Position numbers and translations under genes: made by a program. Source: Cohnella luojiensis (GTDB lineage Bacteria > Bacillota > Bacilli > Paenibacillales > Paenibacillaceae). From it: a stretch of DNA of 64,000 bases. The stretch covers positions 1 through 64,000 of the forward strand of contig NZ_SOMN01000014.1 of NCBI RefSeq assembly GCF_004564235.1, in the 5' to 3' direction. Below, piece by piece: positions 24,987 to 32,842 of the stretch. How positions within the stretch are numbered: the stretch's first letter is position 1; each line of letters opens with the position of its first letter. Below the pieces are notes generated by a model. The model did no database searches. It saw nothing but the letters and a program-made list of their open reading frames with translations, and was not told the origin of the DNA.

Positions 24987-26464
24987 CCGGATGCTTCCTC
25001 CTTTCTAAGCAAGACACCGAACAGCCCTCCTAGATTATCTTTCAAGAAGGGTTCCACTTTTATTTCAAAGACAAATAGCGGCGTTTGATTACGCTTCAAA
25101 ATCGACGAGGCGTATAGTATCAACTCCGCTTGTGCCCTATCTTCAACTGCTTTAATTTCCAGGTTTGTTACAATGGCTTCTTCCGGAATGAGGGTTGGAA
25201 TCTCTACGCCTTGCAACGTGAATACTTCCGTTCGATTTAGTGCCTTCAGAAGTGCCTGCTGAAGCGCCATTCTAAGCGCCAATGTCCTATTCAAGCCCAC
25301 GCAGCCGTACCAACAATCGCAAGCACCGACCCATACGACAGGAAAGCCGAGCAAGTCTTCGCCTATTCCGATCGTCGGTGCTCCTTGCATGATGGTCAAT
25401 GCTTGTAAGTAATAGCGGCAACGAGTATCCTCGACATGATTAAGCCGTGCCATTAAGACAGCAGGCTTCCGGTCAGCTGTTTGCTTTCTCAATTGTTGCG
25501 TTAAACACTTCTGCAACCCGCGAAAAACGGATTCCTCGACCGTTTCCCCCGCTCCAATCTCAACGAATTCCGAGAGCTCCGTCTTCTTATTTATTAATCT
25601 CGTTACATAGGCTTCTATTCCTGCTAACCCGGCTTCCTTACGGGCCTCCAAGTGCGTCAGACCCGCACGTATCATAACCGGAAGCAACTCAGCCGGCCCT
25701 TCCGAAAGCGGGTCGACCGCCTGAACACGGCATTGCGAGAGCGGAAGCTGGTTCAGGTCCCCCTCGTCCCACAGATGCAAAATCCCTGCTTGCGGCGATG
25801 TTAACCGACTAACAAACGACAGGAATTCGTTTGGATCACCACTGCTGCCCCTACCTTGTCCGAGCAGCTGCTCCCAATGATGAACCTGTTCGGTTTCGAT
25901 TCGATTGGTTACCAACGGATGGGGCAAGAAAGAATGGTAGCTTCCTTCCAGCGTGTGCAAATCCAGCATAAAGAATCTATTCTTCAACTCCGACTCCGTC
26001 ACTCGCGCAATTGTTCTAAACATGTCAAATACGATGATATTGGCAAGCATTGACCCTACCGCAGGGTTGAATATAGGAGTCAATGGATCATTACGAATCG
26101 CGGATCGATGGATGCGCCGCCTCGCGGATTCCCAACATCCCTCGGAGTCCGGATTCACTAGCGGCCCTGCAATACCCATTTGCCCAATGCACGTCGCGGT
26201 GAGCAGCGTTTTCTTCTCTGCTTTGCAGGCCGCATGAATAGCTTGGATTTCTTCTATCCTCTCCTGCTGACTGACATACAAAATCCAATCAAACGGCCGA
26301 ACCTTCTCTCTCCAAGCAGTTACTGTCCTTTTGGGTAAAGTCGCATGGACTTCAGTCAATCCGGATTCGAACAATGCCGCGACTAACGAGACCAAAAAAG
26401 AACCGGCTCCTACAGCTAATACTTTGGCCTGTCTAAAGATAGTATCATCCAGTAACTTGGCCAT
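24983..26464 (-). CDS. TOMM partner protein, ocin_ThiF-like ('thiazole-containing bacteriocin maturation protein')
   Basis: The 493-residue product starts with a Rossmann-like segment (VLAVGAGSFLVSLVAALFES) and has the patterns FNPAVGSMLANIIVFDMF and LDLHTLEGSYHSFLPHPL, which parallel the first half of its partner (FVDLNTLKSSLHPFLPDP). This matches the ThiF-like partners that accompany YcaO proteins in Bacillales heterocycloanthracin-type clusters. It lacks the zinc Cys pairs of the partner. Its role is probably scaffolding or leader binding. It is the first gene of the two-gene operon and has a sigma-K-like promoter. GGGAGG is 13 bases from the ATG, unusually far. Confidence 0.8.
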   Translation of the reverse strand: MAKLLDDTIFRQAKVLAVGAGSFLVSLVAALFESGLTEVHATLPKRTVTAWREKVRPFDWILYVSQQERIEEIQAIHAACKAEKKTLLTATCIGQMGIAGPLVNPDSEGCWESARRRIHRSAIRNDPLTPIFNPAVGSMLANIIVFDMFRTIARVTESELKNRFFMLDLHTLEGSYHSFLPHPLVTNRIETEQVHHWEQLLGQGRGSSGDPNEFLSFVSRLTSPQAGILHLWDEGDLNQLPLSQCRVQAVDPLSEGPAELLPVMIRAGLTHLEARKEAGLAGIEAYVTRLINKKTELSEFVEIGAGETVEESVFRGLQKCLTQQLRKQTADRKPAVLMARLNHVEDTRCRYYLQALTIMQGAPTIGIGEDLLGFPVVWVGACDCWYGCVGLNRTLALRMALQQALLKALNRTEVFTLQGVEIPTLIPEEAIVTNLEIKAVEDRAQAELILYASSILKRNQTPLFVFEIKVEPFLKDNLGGLFGVLLRKEEASG

Positions 26465-26523
26465 GAGATTGTCATTTCCTCCCTCATGCGTCGTGCGTCT
26501 TAGACATTAGCCCGCCTATTGAA

Positions 26524-26552
26524 ATAATGTATGACTTCGCACGTTAATCTGT
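26524..26552 (-). promoter_or_regulatory. sigma-K-like promoter of the TOMM operon
   Basis: On the minus strand AC (26552-26551), a 17-bp spacer and CATACATTA fit the sigma-K consensus; the -10 CATACATT also resembles sigma-E. Start of transcription would be near 26517, about 50 bases before the first gene. Confidence 0.55.
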
Positions 26553-26597
26553 ACCTGCTCCCTGGATCAACCCCAAATTCGCATAATTTTTCCTCAA

Positions 26598-28091
26598 ATG
26601 GATAACGATAAGGCAACAACTAGAGGGGAGGGTTCAATCCTGGTTCGCAAAGGCACCGGCAAACTTATCGTCGATCAAATCGCGGAAAGGTTAGGACAAT
26701 CCCCCGATTTCATTTGCCAGCAGCTAGAAATCAATGCGGAATTCGGCGTTTACTGCATCTATATTTCATCGATCGTAACCACTAATCAGGTGGACGAAAT
26801 GTTATTAAGGCCCATTGTCGAGGACTATCAGTTGGCGGAGGCATCCTTAAAAAATCCAATTGACTGGTTAATAAAAATAATCCCTCGCGCGCAACAGAAG
26901 AAGCTTTCCGGATTCGCTGAAGGGATTAACGATCTTCTTGAAGGCCATTGCCTTCTCATCCCTACCTCAGGAGAGATTTATCTTAGCTATGACGTCTCCA
27001 AAGGGGAATATCGGAATATCGCGGAACCCGATACGGAAGCTTCTATACGCGGACCAAGGGAGGGATTCGTCGAGGCTATTACTTGGAATTCCGCTCTGAT
27101 CCGGAAACGATTGAAAGACGAACACTTGGTTTTCGAATCTCTTGTAATCGGATCGAAAACAAGGACTAGAGTGTACCTAACTTATCTCAACAACGTTGCC
27201 TCGGTACAAGTTGTCGATGAATTCCGCCGCCGTCTTCTATCCATTCAAACCGATAGCATTCTGGAGAGCGCTTATATCGAAGAATGGATTCAAGATACGA
27301 CCCTTTCGCCTTTCCCGCAATTAATAAGCACGGAACGTCCGGATTCAATCGTCGCCAAATTGCTCGAGGGACAGATCGCGGTTATGACGGACGGCACCCC
27401 GATGGTCCTTGTCGGACCGATTACTTTTTTTCAACTGTTTTCATCTCCGGAGGACTATTACCAGCGAGCGGATATTGCCACGCTGTCGCGTTGGCTGCGC
27501 ATGTTTGCATTTCTGTTATCCATATTCACGCCGGCTCTTTATATTGCGGTGGTAAGCTATCACCAGGAATTACTGCCTACGAACCTCTTAATCAGCCTAG
27601 CCGCACAACGTGAAGAAGTGCCGTTCCCTGCCTTTATCGAAGCGTTCATCATGACGGTAACGTTCGAGATCTTGCGTGAAGCAGGGCTTCGCATGCCGCG
27701 CATTGCAGGTCAATCGATATCTATCGTAGGCGCGCTTGTATTAGGACAGGCAGCAGTTGAAGCCGGACTCGTTTCGGCGGCAATGGTTATCGTTGTGTCC
27801 CTCACGGCGATTTCTAACTTCGTCTCCCCCAACTATAGCTTCGGAATAGCACAAAGAATCATTCAGTTTTCTTTTATGCTCCTGAGCGGGTTAATGGGCT
27901 TGTTCGGTTTAATGTGCGGCGTTTTTTTTCTGTTGATTCATCTCGTATCCATACGCTCGTTCGGGGTTAAATATTTCACTCCTTTTGCACCCGTTGTCTT
28001 AGCCGACTGGAAGGACACCATGGTTCGAGTCCCCCGAAATATGATGAAACGTTTGCCGCGCGAATCCCTTGCCAAGAGAAAGAGAAGGTGA
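26598..28091 (+). CDS. spore germination receptor A subunit (GerAA/GerKA family)
   Basis: About 480-497 residues, depending on start. The ATG at 26598 has no ribosome site; GGGGAGGG at 26623-26630 would favour a rare CTG at 26641 (VRKGTGKLIVDQIAER would then follow directly). The N-terminal soluble domain runs to about residue 285, including SLVIGSKTRTRVYLTYL and SILESAYIEEWIQDTTLSPF, typical of PF03323; four to six membrane helices follow (AFLLSIFTPALYIAVVSYHQ onward), with EILREAGLRMPR. It assembles with the B and C subunits in the spore inner membrane to sense nutrients. First gene of a four-gene operon. Confidence 0.92.
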   Translation: MDNDKATTRGEGSILVRKGTGKLIVDQIAERLGQSPDFICQQLEINAEFGVYCIYISSIVTTNQVDEMLLRPIVEDYQLAEASLKNPIDWLIKIIPRAQQKKLSGFAEGINDLLEGHCLLIPTSGEIYLSYDVSKGEYRNIAEPDTEASIRGPREGFVEAITWNSALIRKRLKDEHLVFESLVIGSKTRTRVYLTYLNNVASVQVVDEFRRRLLSIQTDSILESAYIEEWIQDTTLSPFPQLISTERPDSIVAKLLEGQIAVMTDGTPMVLVGPITFFQLFSSPEDYYQRADIATLSRWLRMFAFLLSIFTPALYIAVVSYHQELLPTNLLISLAAQREEVPFPAFIEAFIMTVTFEILREAGLRMPRIAGQSISIVGALVLGQAAVEAGLVSAAMVIVVSLTAISNFVSPNYSFGIAQRIIQFSFMLLSGLMGLFGLMCGVFFLLIHLVSIRSFGVKYFTPFAPVVLADWKDTMVRVPRNMMKRLPRESLAKRKRR

Positions 28092-28098
28092 AAACAAA

Positions 28099-29220
28099 TT
28101 GAAGAAGTGTTGTATTATCTTCATCTTGCTCCTGCTCTGTACCGGGTGCTGGGACTTGAAGGAAATTAATCAATTGGCGATTGTTAACGTTGTCGGAACC
28201 GACAAGGATCCCGAAACCGGAACGTATACCGGCTATTATCAGGTGGTTAATCCTACGGGTATTTCAAATAGGCAAGGCGGCGCTTCGCAAGCATCGGTTT
28301 ACACGTTTCACTTCAAGGAATATAGCTTTGGTCGATTCACCGTGAGGACAAGCACGGCGATGCCGAGGCTGCTTTTTACCGCACATATGCAGTGCTACAT
28401 TATTTCGGAGCGGTATGCCAGGGATGGAGTACTGGATCTGATTAATTTTCTGGAACTAAATCCTGAGAGGCGAACGAATTTGCTTTTCCTCGTTTCCGAT
28501 TCTCCGCTTTCAACGGTTATGCACACTTTTACGCCTTTGGAAAGATCGCCAGGCCGGTTTGTTCGCTCTTTGCTGGACCTGCATGTACGCAGTGCACAGA
28601 CACAAGTTGCTCCTATTAGGCTTAAAGATCTAATTGAGGGACTTCCGCTTAATCAACCGACCGTCATTCCTATTGTGCACTATAACGGGCAGCAGCCCGC
28701 TTCCAATACAAAAGAAGTGGAGGAGATTGATGCAATAAAAAACGGCTTAAGTTTTACGGATGGGGCCGTGTTTATCCATGGTCGTATGGCAGGGCGCATC
28801 GAGATGAAAATGAAACAGGTTTTTGCCATCTTAAGGAATGATTTGAAGGCTTTTGCGGAAACCATGAAGGTTAACGGAGCATATGTCGACGTTGGAGCGA
28901 GTAATGCTCGAATCAAGCGGGAATGGGATCGGTCTGCATCCCGTCTTACTCTGAAGATTTATGCCGATCTGCGTATTACGAACAATCAACAGAAGAGCAG
29001 AATGACCGTGCATAATCTTCATGATGTGGAGAAGGCATTCAATCGAAGGTTAACGCAACGGGCAGAGTCCTTGATTCAGTTGGGCTTGAAGAAAGATTGG
29101 GATTTTCTAGGCATTCAGGATGAACGCCATGATATTGATTCGTGGCGTCAAGTCAAAATCACTTTTCAAGTGAGCTCTAAGGTGACAACGACCGGGAACA
29201 CAAGTACGCCTTATAATTAG
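28099..29220 (+). CDS. spore germination receptor C subunit lipoprotein (Ger(x)C family)
   Basis: The TTG at 28099 is preferred, with AGAAGGTG upstream, because it gives a proper lipoprotein signal: KKCCIIFILLLLCTGCWDLK, lipobox LCTGC with acylated Cys17. The longer frame to 28069 would bury it. The 373-residue protein shows the family pattern of PF05504: WDLKEINQLAIVNVVGTD, then the middle domain and the C-terminal third ending RQVKITFQVSS. GerC proteins are anchored on the outer face of the spore inner membrane and are needed for receptor function. Seven bases separate it from the A gene. Confidence 0.92.
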   Translation: MKKCCIIFILLLLCTGCWDLKEINQLAIVNVVGTDKDPETGTYTGYYQVVNPTGISNRQGGASQASVYTFHFKEYSFGRFTVRTSTAMPRLLFTAHMQCYIISERYARDGVLDLINFLELNPERRTNLLFLVSDSPLSTVMHTFTPLERSPGRFVRSLLDLHVRSAQTQVAPIRLKDLIEGLPLNQPTVIPIVHYNGQQPASNTKEVEEIDAIKNGLSFTDGAVFIHGRMAGRIEMKMKQVFAILRNDLKAFAETMKVNGAYVDVGASNARIKREWDRSASRLTLKIYADLRITNNQQKSRMTVHNLHDVEKAFNRRLTQRAESLIQLGLKKDWDFLGIQDERHDIDSWRQVKITFQVSSKVTTTGNTSTPYN

Positions 29221-29238
29221 AAAATAAGGAGAATTCAA

Positions 29239-30348
29239 ATGGAAAACGCCAAGTTAAGCGGTTGGCAGATGTTTACTTTAACCTTTATCTTTACCGTCGG
29301 GACTACGTTTATTTTGTTGCCCGGGAAACTTATAGCGGATGCGAAGCAGTACGGCTGGCTCGTTACGATTTGGGCCTTCTTGTACGGCGTAATACTGGCG
29401 GCATTCTGGCTATATTTGGCCAAGCATTATCCGGGACGGAGTCTCGTACAGATTGCGGTTCAAGTACTGGGGAAATGGGCCGGGGGCTTGGTCGCTTTTC
29501 TCTACATCCTCTACTTCATCCAAATCGCATCTTGGGTGACGCGTAACGCGAGCGATTTTATGCATATTAATCTAATGCCCCGCACACCCCTCTCTATCTT
29601 CAATATCATGGTGTTGCTCGTGTGTGCCTATGCCGTGGTGAAAGGGATCGAATCGATCGCTATGGCTAGCGAGCTTTTGACGCCGTATATTTTCATAGCT
29701 TATTGGATTCCCATGACGGTCATGCTCACCGAGTGGGATTGGAGAAATTTCGACATTCCTTATCACTTCCAGTTATGGACGACAATCGCAAATACGAACT
29801 ATACTCTCGCGTTTCCCTATATGGAGACGGTATCTTTCATGATGCTGTTTCCTTTCGTTCAACGCAGATTAAAGACTGCATTTATTTTAGGAATCATCAC
29901 AACGGGGATCGCCCTTACCATTAGCGTGTTTTTTATCATTGGCATTCTGGGCGTGAATCGCAGTTCGCATCTTATATACCCGATATACATTATTTTTCGT
30001 GAAATGCAGTTTACCGGATTCGTGGAGCATCTTGAAGCTATAATTTCCGTCAATATACTTTTCATTGTATTTCTTAAATTAAGTATGTTGTTTTATTGCG
30101 CCGTACTGGCCATATGCCAACTATTCGAATTGAAAAACCGAGCCGTTGTCGCCTATCCGCTAATATGGGTCATTTCCGCTTATTCGCTCTTTTTCGCGAA
30201 CATCATTGAGAATGTCGAATGGGTCGATAAGTATTTATTTATCTACTATACCTTGTACGCCATTGTTATTCCCGTTGTACTAATTGCACTCACCTGGCTG
30301 AAGCTGCAGCGAAAAAAACCGCTCTATAAGGAAGGACCGGCGGCATGA
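29239..30348 (+). CDS. spore germination receptor B subunit (GerAB/EndoA permease family)
   Basis: A 369-residue integral membrane protein with about ten helices, matching PF03845: opening KLSGWQMFTLTFIFTVGTTF, then YGWLVTIWAFLYGVILAAF and the family's MRTPLSIFNIM-like loop. B subunits are APC-type permease homologues that bind the germinant. AAGGAG lies 9 bases before the ATG. It is 18 bp from gerC and overlaps the small fourth gene by 4 bp. Confidence 0.92.
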   Translation: MENAKLSGWQMFTLTFIFTVGTTFILLPGKLIADAKQYGWLVTIWAFLYGVILAAFWLYLAKHYPGRSLVQIAVQVLGKWAGGLVAFLYILYFIQIASWVTRNASDFMHINLMPRTPLSIFNIMVLLVCAYAVVKGIESIAMASELLTPYIFIAYWIPMTVMLTEWDWRNFDIPYHFQLWTTIANTNYTLAFPYMETVSFMMLFPFVQRRLKTAFILGIITTGIALTISVFFIIGILGVNRSSHLIYPIYIIFREMQFTGFVEHLEAIISVNILFIVFLKLSMLFYCAVLAICQLFELKNRAVVAYPLIWVISAYSLFFANIIENVEWVDKYLFIYYTLYAIVIPVVLIALTWLKLQRKKPLYKEGPAA

Positions 30349-30542
30349 TAATCCTTCTGGCGATCTTGTACGTACTGTTTCTGAGCGGCGGTTTGATGGT
30401 GATGAAAGCCAAGAAATTCAGCGGGAAAGAGAAAGCGATCTATATTGGAATAACCACGCTAGGCGGCATACTCTGGTTCAGCATTATCGTACGGCGACCG
30501 CTCGATTTGAATAAGGCCATCGCTTGGATGTTTAATCTCTAA
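30345..30542 (+). CDS. small two-helix membrane protein, probable germination receptor D-type subunit
   Basis: The 65-residue product has two hydrophobic helices (ILLAILYVLFLSGGLMVM and AIYIGITTLGGILWFSIIV) separated by a basic KAKKFSGKEK loop. It overlaps gerB by 4 bp (translationally coupled). Short two-helix proteins of this kind occur as a fourth gene in some gerA-family operons (D subunits). The assignment rests on size, topology and position. Its end overlaps the convergent hexapeptide acyltransferase gene by 11 bp. Confidence 0.7.
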   Translation: MIILLAILYVLFLSGGLMVMKAKKFSGKEKAIYIGITTLGGILWFSIIVRRPLDLNKAIAWMFNL

Positions 30543-31062
30543 TCCAGCCATCCTCTATTTCTAGCTCGCGAATCACCTTTGCGGGACTTCCTCCAACCAA
30601 TACATTGTTAGGAACATCCCTATTTACTGTACTCTTCGCGGCTATAACGGAATTATCTCCTATTGTGACGCCCGGAAGAATGGTACAGTCCGCTCCGATC
30701 CAAACATTATTACCGATTTGAATTCTTTTACTGAGTTCACCTTTATCAGTAGAATCCATTCGATGGTAATTGCTATCGAAAATACTCGTCCTCGGACCGA
30801 TCTTTACGTTATTTCCAATGACGATTTCTTTATTAGCAGCAATTCCAACGCCCGCATTAACATATACATTATCCCCGAATGTCAAGTTGGCACCTTTGAT
30901 ACTGGTAATTTGAACAGCCCATGGATGTCCCACTATGGAAAGGTTTTTTCCGGCTTTGATGGTTCCAAATTTATTAACGAATACTTTTCCACGTAGCTTT
31001 GGAGCTGTTTTCCCGAATTTATAAAGCCCTTTAAGTTTGTAAAGAACGGTGTTAAATCCCAT
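30532..31062 (-). CDS. left-handed beta-helix (hexapeptide) acyltransferase
   Basis: The start at 31062 has GGGGAGG 7 bases upstream. The 176-residue product consists mainly of hexapeptide repeats: FGTIKAGKNLSIVG, NVYVNAGVGIAANKEIVIGN, NVWIGADCTILPGVTIGDNS and VIAAKSTVNRDVPNNVLVGG. The catalytic His of the family is probably in FDSNYHRMD. Such enzymes O- or N-acetylate sugars of surface polysaccharides. No glycosyltransferase neighbours it. It is AT-rich. The 19-bp dyad at 31136-31154 and the promoter at 31101-31106 have the same geometry as at the OafA-type gene, so the two are probably co-regulated. Confidence 0.87.
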   Translation of the reverse strand: MGFNTVLYKLKGLYKFGKTAPKLRGKVFVNKFGTIKAGKNLSIVGHPWAVQITSIKGANLTFGDNVYVNAGVGIAANKEIVIGNNVKIGPRTSIFDSNYHRMDSTDKGELSKRIQIGNNVWIGADCTILPGVTIGDNSVIAAKSTVNRDVPNNVLVGGSPAKVIRELEIEDGWIRD

Positions 31063-31100
31063 ATTAGATCCTCCCCTATTCAATAGTTCGCTTATCGAAT

Positions 31101-31106
31101 AGTATA
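31101..31106 (-). promoter_or_regulatory. -10 element of the hexapeptide acyltransferase gene
   Basis: The minus strand reads TATACT. The -35 position 17 bp upstream reads CCATTA, almost without consensus, which would suit an activator-dependent promoter. Leader about 32 bases. Confidence 0.55.
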
Positions 31107-31135
31107 ACAGAAATAATATGGGATAATGGGTTAAT

Positions 31136-31154
31136 ATTATTCAATTTGAATAAT
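31136..31154 (-). promoter_or_regulatory. operator-like dyad shared with the OafA-type gene
   Basis: On the minus strand this is ATTATTCAAATTGAATAAT, identical to 5205-5223. Its centre (31145) is 39 bp upstream of the first base of the -10 hexamer, the same as at the OafA-type promoter. Confidence 0.65.
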
Positions 31155-31169
31155 TATCATCCAATCAAC

Positions 31170-31424
31170 TTACAGTTCGCTGGCACCGATAATGTCTTCA
31201 ATCTTAAACCGCTCTCCATCCACGGTGAATGTCCGATTGTAAGGGTCAACGCGTTCTACTACACCAATGACCGCGCAATCTTCGAACGGATCATTGAGAT
31301 GAAATTTTGCGGCAGTCTGCATGCCAAGCGATTCCATTAACACGCGCATAATCGCTTCCCATTCCCGCGGATCAAGTACCTGACGTTCTTGGCTGTACGC
31401 GTTACCCTCCGGTTTCTTGGTCAT
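31170..31424 (-). CDS. YolD-like protein
   Basis: The 84-residue protein resembles the YolD family (PF08863), small proteins usually encoded next to a Y-family DNA polymerase in bacilli and their phages. Recognisable parts are EWEAIMRVLMES and the beta-rich C-terminal half (FEDCAVIGVVERVDPYNRTF, then VDGERFKIEDIIGA). It overlaps the upstream WYL-like gene by 4 bp and so shares its SOS promoter. No polymerase gene adjoins it. Function is unproven; a link with translesion synthesis comes from the family's genomic context. Confidence 0.75.
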   Translation of the reverse strand: MTKKPEGNAYSQERQVLDPREWEAIMRVLMESLGMQTAAKFHLNDPFEDCAVIGVVERVDPYNRTFTVDGERFKIEDIIGASEL

Positions 31425-31615
31425 TCCGCTTGCACCGCCAATATCCGGTCAACAATTAGCGTGCGGTAACCACGCTTCTTTACATCGTACACGCGCGCCT
31501 TGCCGTTTCGGATAGCGAACAGATTAACGCGACGCTGCGAAAACTTGCCGCTGGTGTCAATGTAAATAAGGTCGATTACGCGTCCGACACACTTATCGAT
31601 TGTTATATTACTCAT
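31421..31615 (-). CDS. small WYL-like beta protein
   Basis: A 64-residue protein whose pattern (VIDLIYIDTSGKFSQRRVNL, then NGKARVYDVKKRGYRTLIVD and RILAVQ) recalls a minimal WYL ligand-binding domain, with Tyr, Ser/Arg and the terminal R-x-L-x-x-DRI. No DNA-binding part is present. AGAGGGG precedes the ATG by 7 bases. It is the first gene after a LexA-type promoter and is coupled to the YolD-like gene. The WYL likeness is by eye only. Confidence 0.6.
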   Translation of the reverse strand: MSNITIDKCVGRVIDLIYIDTSGKFSQRRVNLFAIRNGKARVYDVKKRGYRTLIVDRILAVQAE

Positions 31616-31635
31616 TCGAAAACCCCTCTACACAG

Positions 31636-31679
31636 GAACGTATGTTCTTATTATAGCGGGAACTAACGTTCTTATACAA
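31636..31679 (-). promoter_or_regulatory. SOS promoter with two LexA boxes
   Basis: On the minus strand TTGTAT (31679-31674), an 18-bp spacer and TATAAT (31655-31650). GAACNNNNGTTC boxes, the Gram-positive LexA/DinR core, lie at 31660-31671 (between -35 and -10) and 31636-31647 (over the start site). Binding at either would block transcription. Confidence 0.83.
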
Positions 31680-31698
31680 GGGTCGCCAAAACTTATTT

Positions 31699-31827
31699 TT
31701 AATCTATGCCCCAATCTGGATAATCCGTAATAATCCCGTCTACCCCCAATCGTTTCATTCGCTCGTCATCCCGTTCTTTGCGGATCGTCCATGCCATGAC
31801 TTTCCTGTTTCGATCATGGATTTTCGT
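31699..31827 (-). pseudogene. glycerophosphodiester phosphodiesterase, C-terminal remnant
   Basis: About 43 codons survive (HDRNRKVMAWTIRKERDDER, then MKRLGVDGIITDYPDW), the typical end of bacterial GDPD proteins, where GVDGIITDYP is strongly conserved. The catalytic N-terminal barrel (about 200 residues) is missing. Similarity ends exactly where the hairpin array at 31828-31900 begins; the upstream part of the open frame has no family likeness. It is not part of the GDPD gene at 63706-64000. Confidence 0.75.
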
Positions 31828-31900
31828 GAAGGCACTTTTCTTGCCTTCGTTGGTGCCAGGGCACCAACGCGCGTGCCGCGAAGGCACTTTTTTTGCCTTC
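31828..31900. repeat. array of three hairpins with two near-identical 21-bp copies
   Basis: GAAGGCACTTTTCTTGCCTT(C) at 31828-31848 and its one-mismatch copy at 31880-31900 each form a GAAGGCA/TGCCTTC stem. Between them GTTGGTGCC-AG-GGCACCAAC (31849-31868) forms a third, nearly loopless stem. T-runs lie in the loops, not after the stems, so these are not standard terminators. Confidence 0.75.
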
Positions 31901-31959
31901 GTGCTTCATGTATATCTAGTTCCGGCTTGACCTTATCGGAAAAGCTGCCTCTTTACCTC

Positions 31960-32700
31960 TTAACTCGCCATAAAGTATTCCTTTAGACTCTCCACGATCG
32001 CTTGCACCGCAAGCGCTTGACCTTCGTCGCTGAGCAGAATCGCTTCTTCAGCGGAATTAGAAAGATAGCCGACTTCAATGAGCACCGCTGACATTTCGCT
32101 TAAGGAAAGTACCCTTAGTGGATCCTCCCTTACGCCCCGGTCAGCGAAGCCCATCGCCTCAATCATTTTTTGATGAAGCGCTTGAGCTAGCGGAGTGCTA
32201 GTTTCAAAGGAATAATAGGTTTCTATCCCGGAAGTGTTCTTATCCTCGAAGGAGTTGCCATGAATGGAGATAAAAACGTCCGCCCCCCACTCGTTGGCTA
32301 ACTTCGCCCGGTCTTCCAATTCAACGAAAGTATCATCGGTTCGAGTCAATCGGATTTCGAATCTTGGATCATTCTTGAACAGATCTAGCACTTTAAGTGC
32401 TAGGGAAAGATTTAGATCCTTCTCTTCGTTGCCGCTATCTCCCGTCGCGCCCGGATCTTTGCCGCCATGGCCGGGATCGATCATAATTTTGTACACCCTA
32501 TCCGGCTGTGATGAGCTATCGGCAACCTGTGCAGTTGGACCTTTAGATAAGTTTGGACCTGCCGACAATGCTGGTGATCCCTCGCTCTGATTGCCAACAA
32601 GAATGAATAAGGATCCGGCTAGTAGAAAAAAGAAAATCGGAAGAGCGACAAATCTAGCAAGTCTCCTCTTTTTTTCGTTCTGGTTCATGTATGGGTTCAT
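31960..32700 (-). CDS. N-acetylmuramoyl-L-alanine amidase, CwlD-like (Amidase_3)
   Basis: The ATG at 32700 has AAAGGAGG 5 bases upstream. The 246-residue protein has one N-terminal membrane anchor (FVALPIFFFLLAGSLFILV), a short linker and an Amidase_3 domain with zinc ligands His in DPGHGGKDPG, Glu in NEEKDLN and His in SIHGNSF, plus the catalytic Glu in VLIEVGYLSN. It cleaves the bond between N-acetylmuramic acid and the stem peptide; CwlD-type enzymes make muramic-delta-lactam in the spore cortex. A sporulation role is likely but other amidases share this form. It stands alone between the hairpin array and a terminator. Confidence 0.88.
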   Translation of the reverse strand: MNPYMNQNEKKRRLARFVALPIFFFLLAGSLFILVGNQSEGSPALSAGPNLSKGPTAQVADSSSQPDRVYKIMIDPGHGGKDPGATGDSGNEEKDLNLSLALKVLDLFKNDPRFEIRLTRTDDTFVELEDRAKLANEWGADVFISIHGNSFEDKNTSGIETYYSFETSTPLAQALHQKMIEAMGFADRGVREDPLRVLSLSEMSAVLIEVGYLSNSAEEAILLSDEGQALAVQAIVESLKEYFMAS

Positions 32701-32842
32701 GTTGTCCTCCTTTCGGATGAGCTTAATAGTCACCTCCTTGTTATACCATCGGGAGGTCGCTAGAAAGTCTACAACTTCTCACCATTTTGTCTCTAAAACT
32801 ATCAAATTTCAAGTAGAATCATGAATTTACCAATAACAATAG

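Noticed and set aside
26500..26597. Sigma-G promoter for the gerA operon
   Set aside because: A CATAATT occurs at 26582-26588 but no TGAATA-like -35 lies 17-18 bp upstream.
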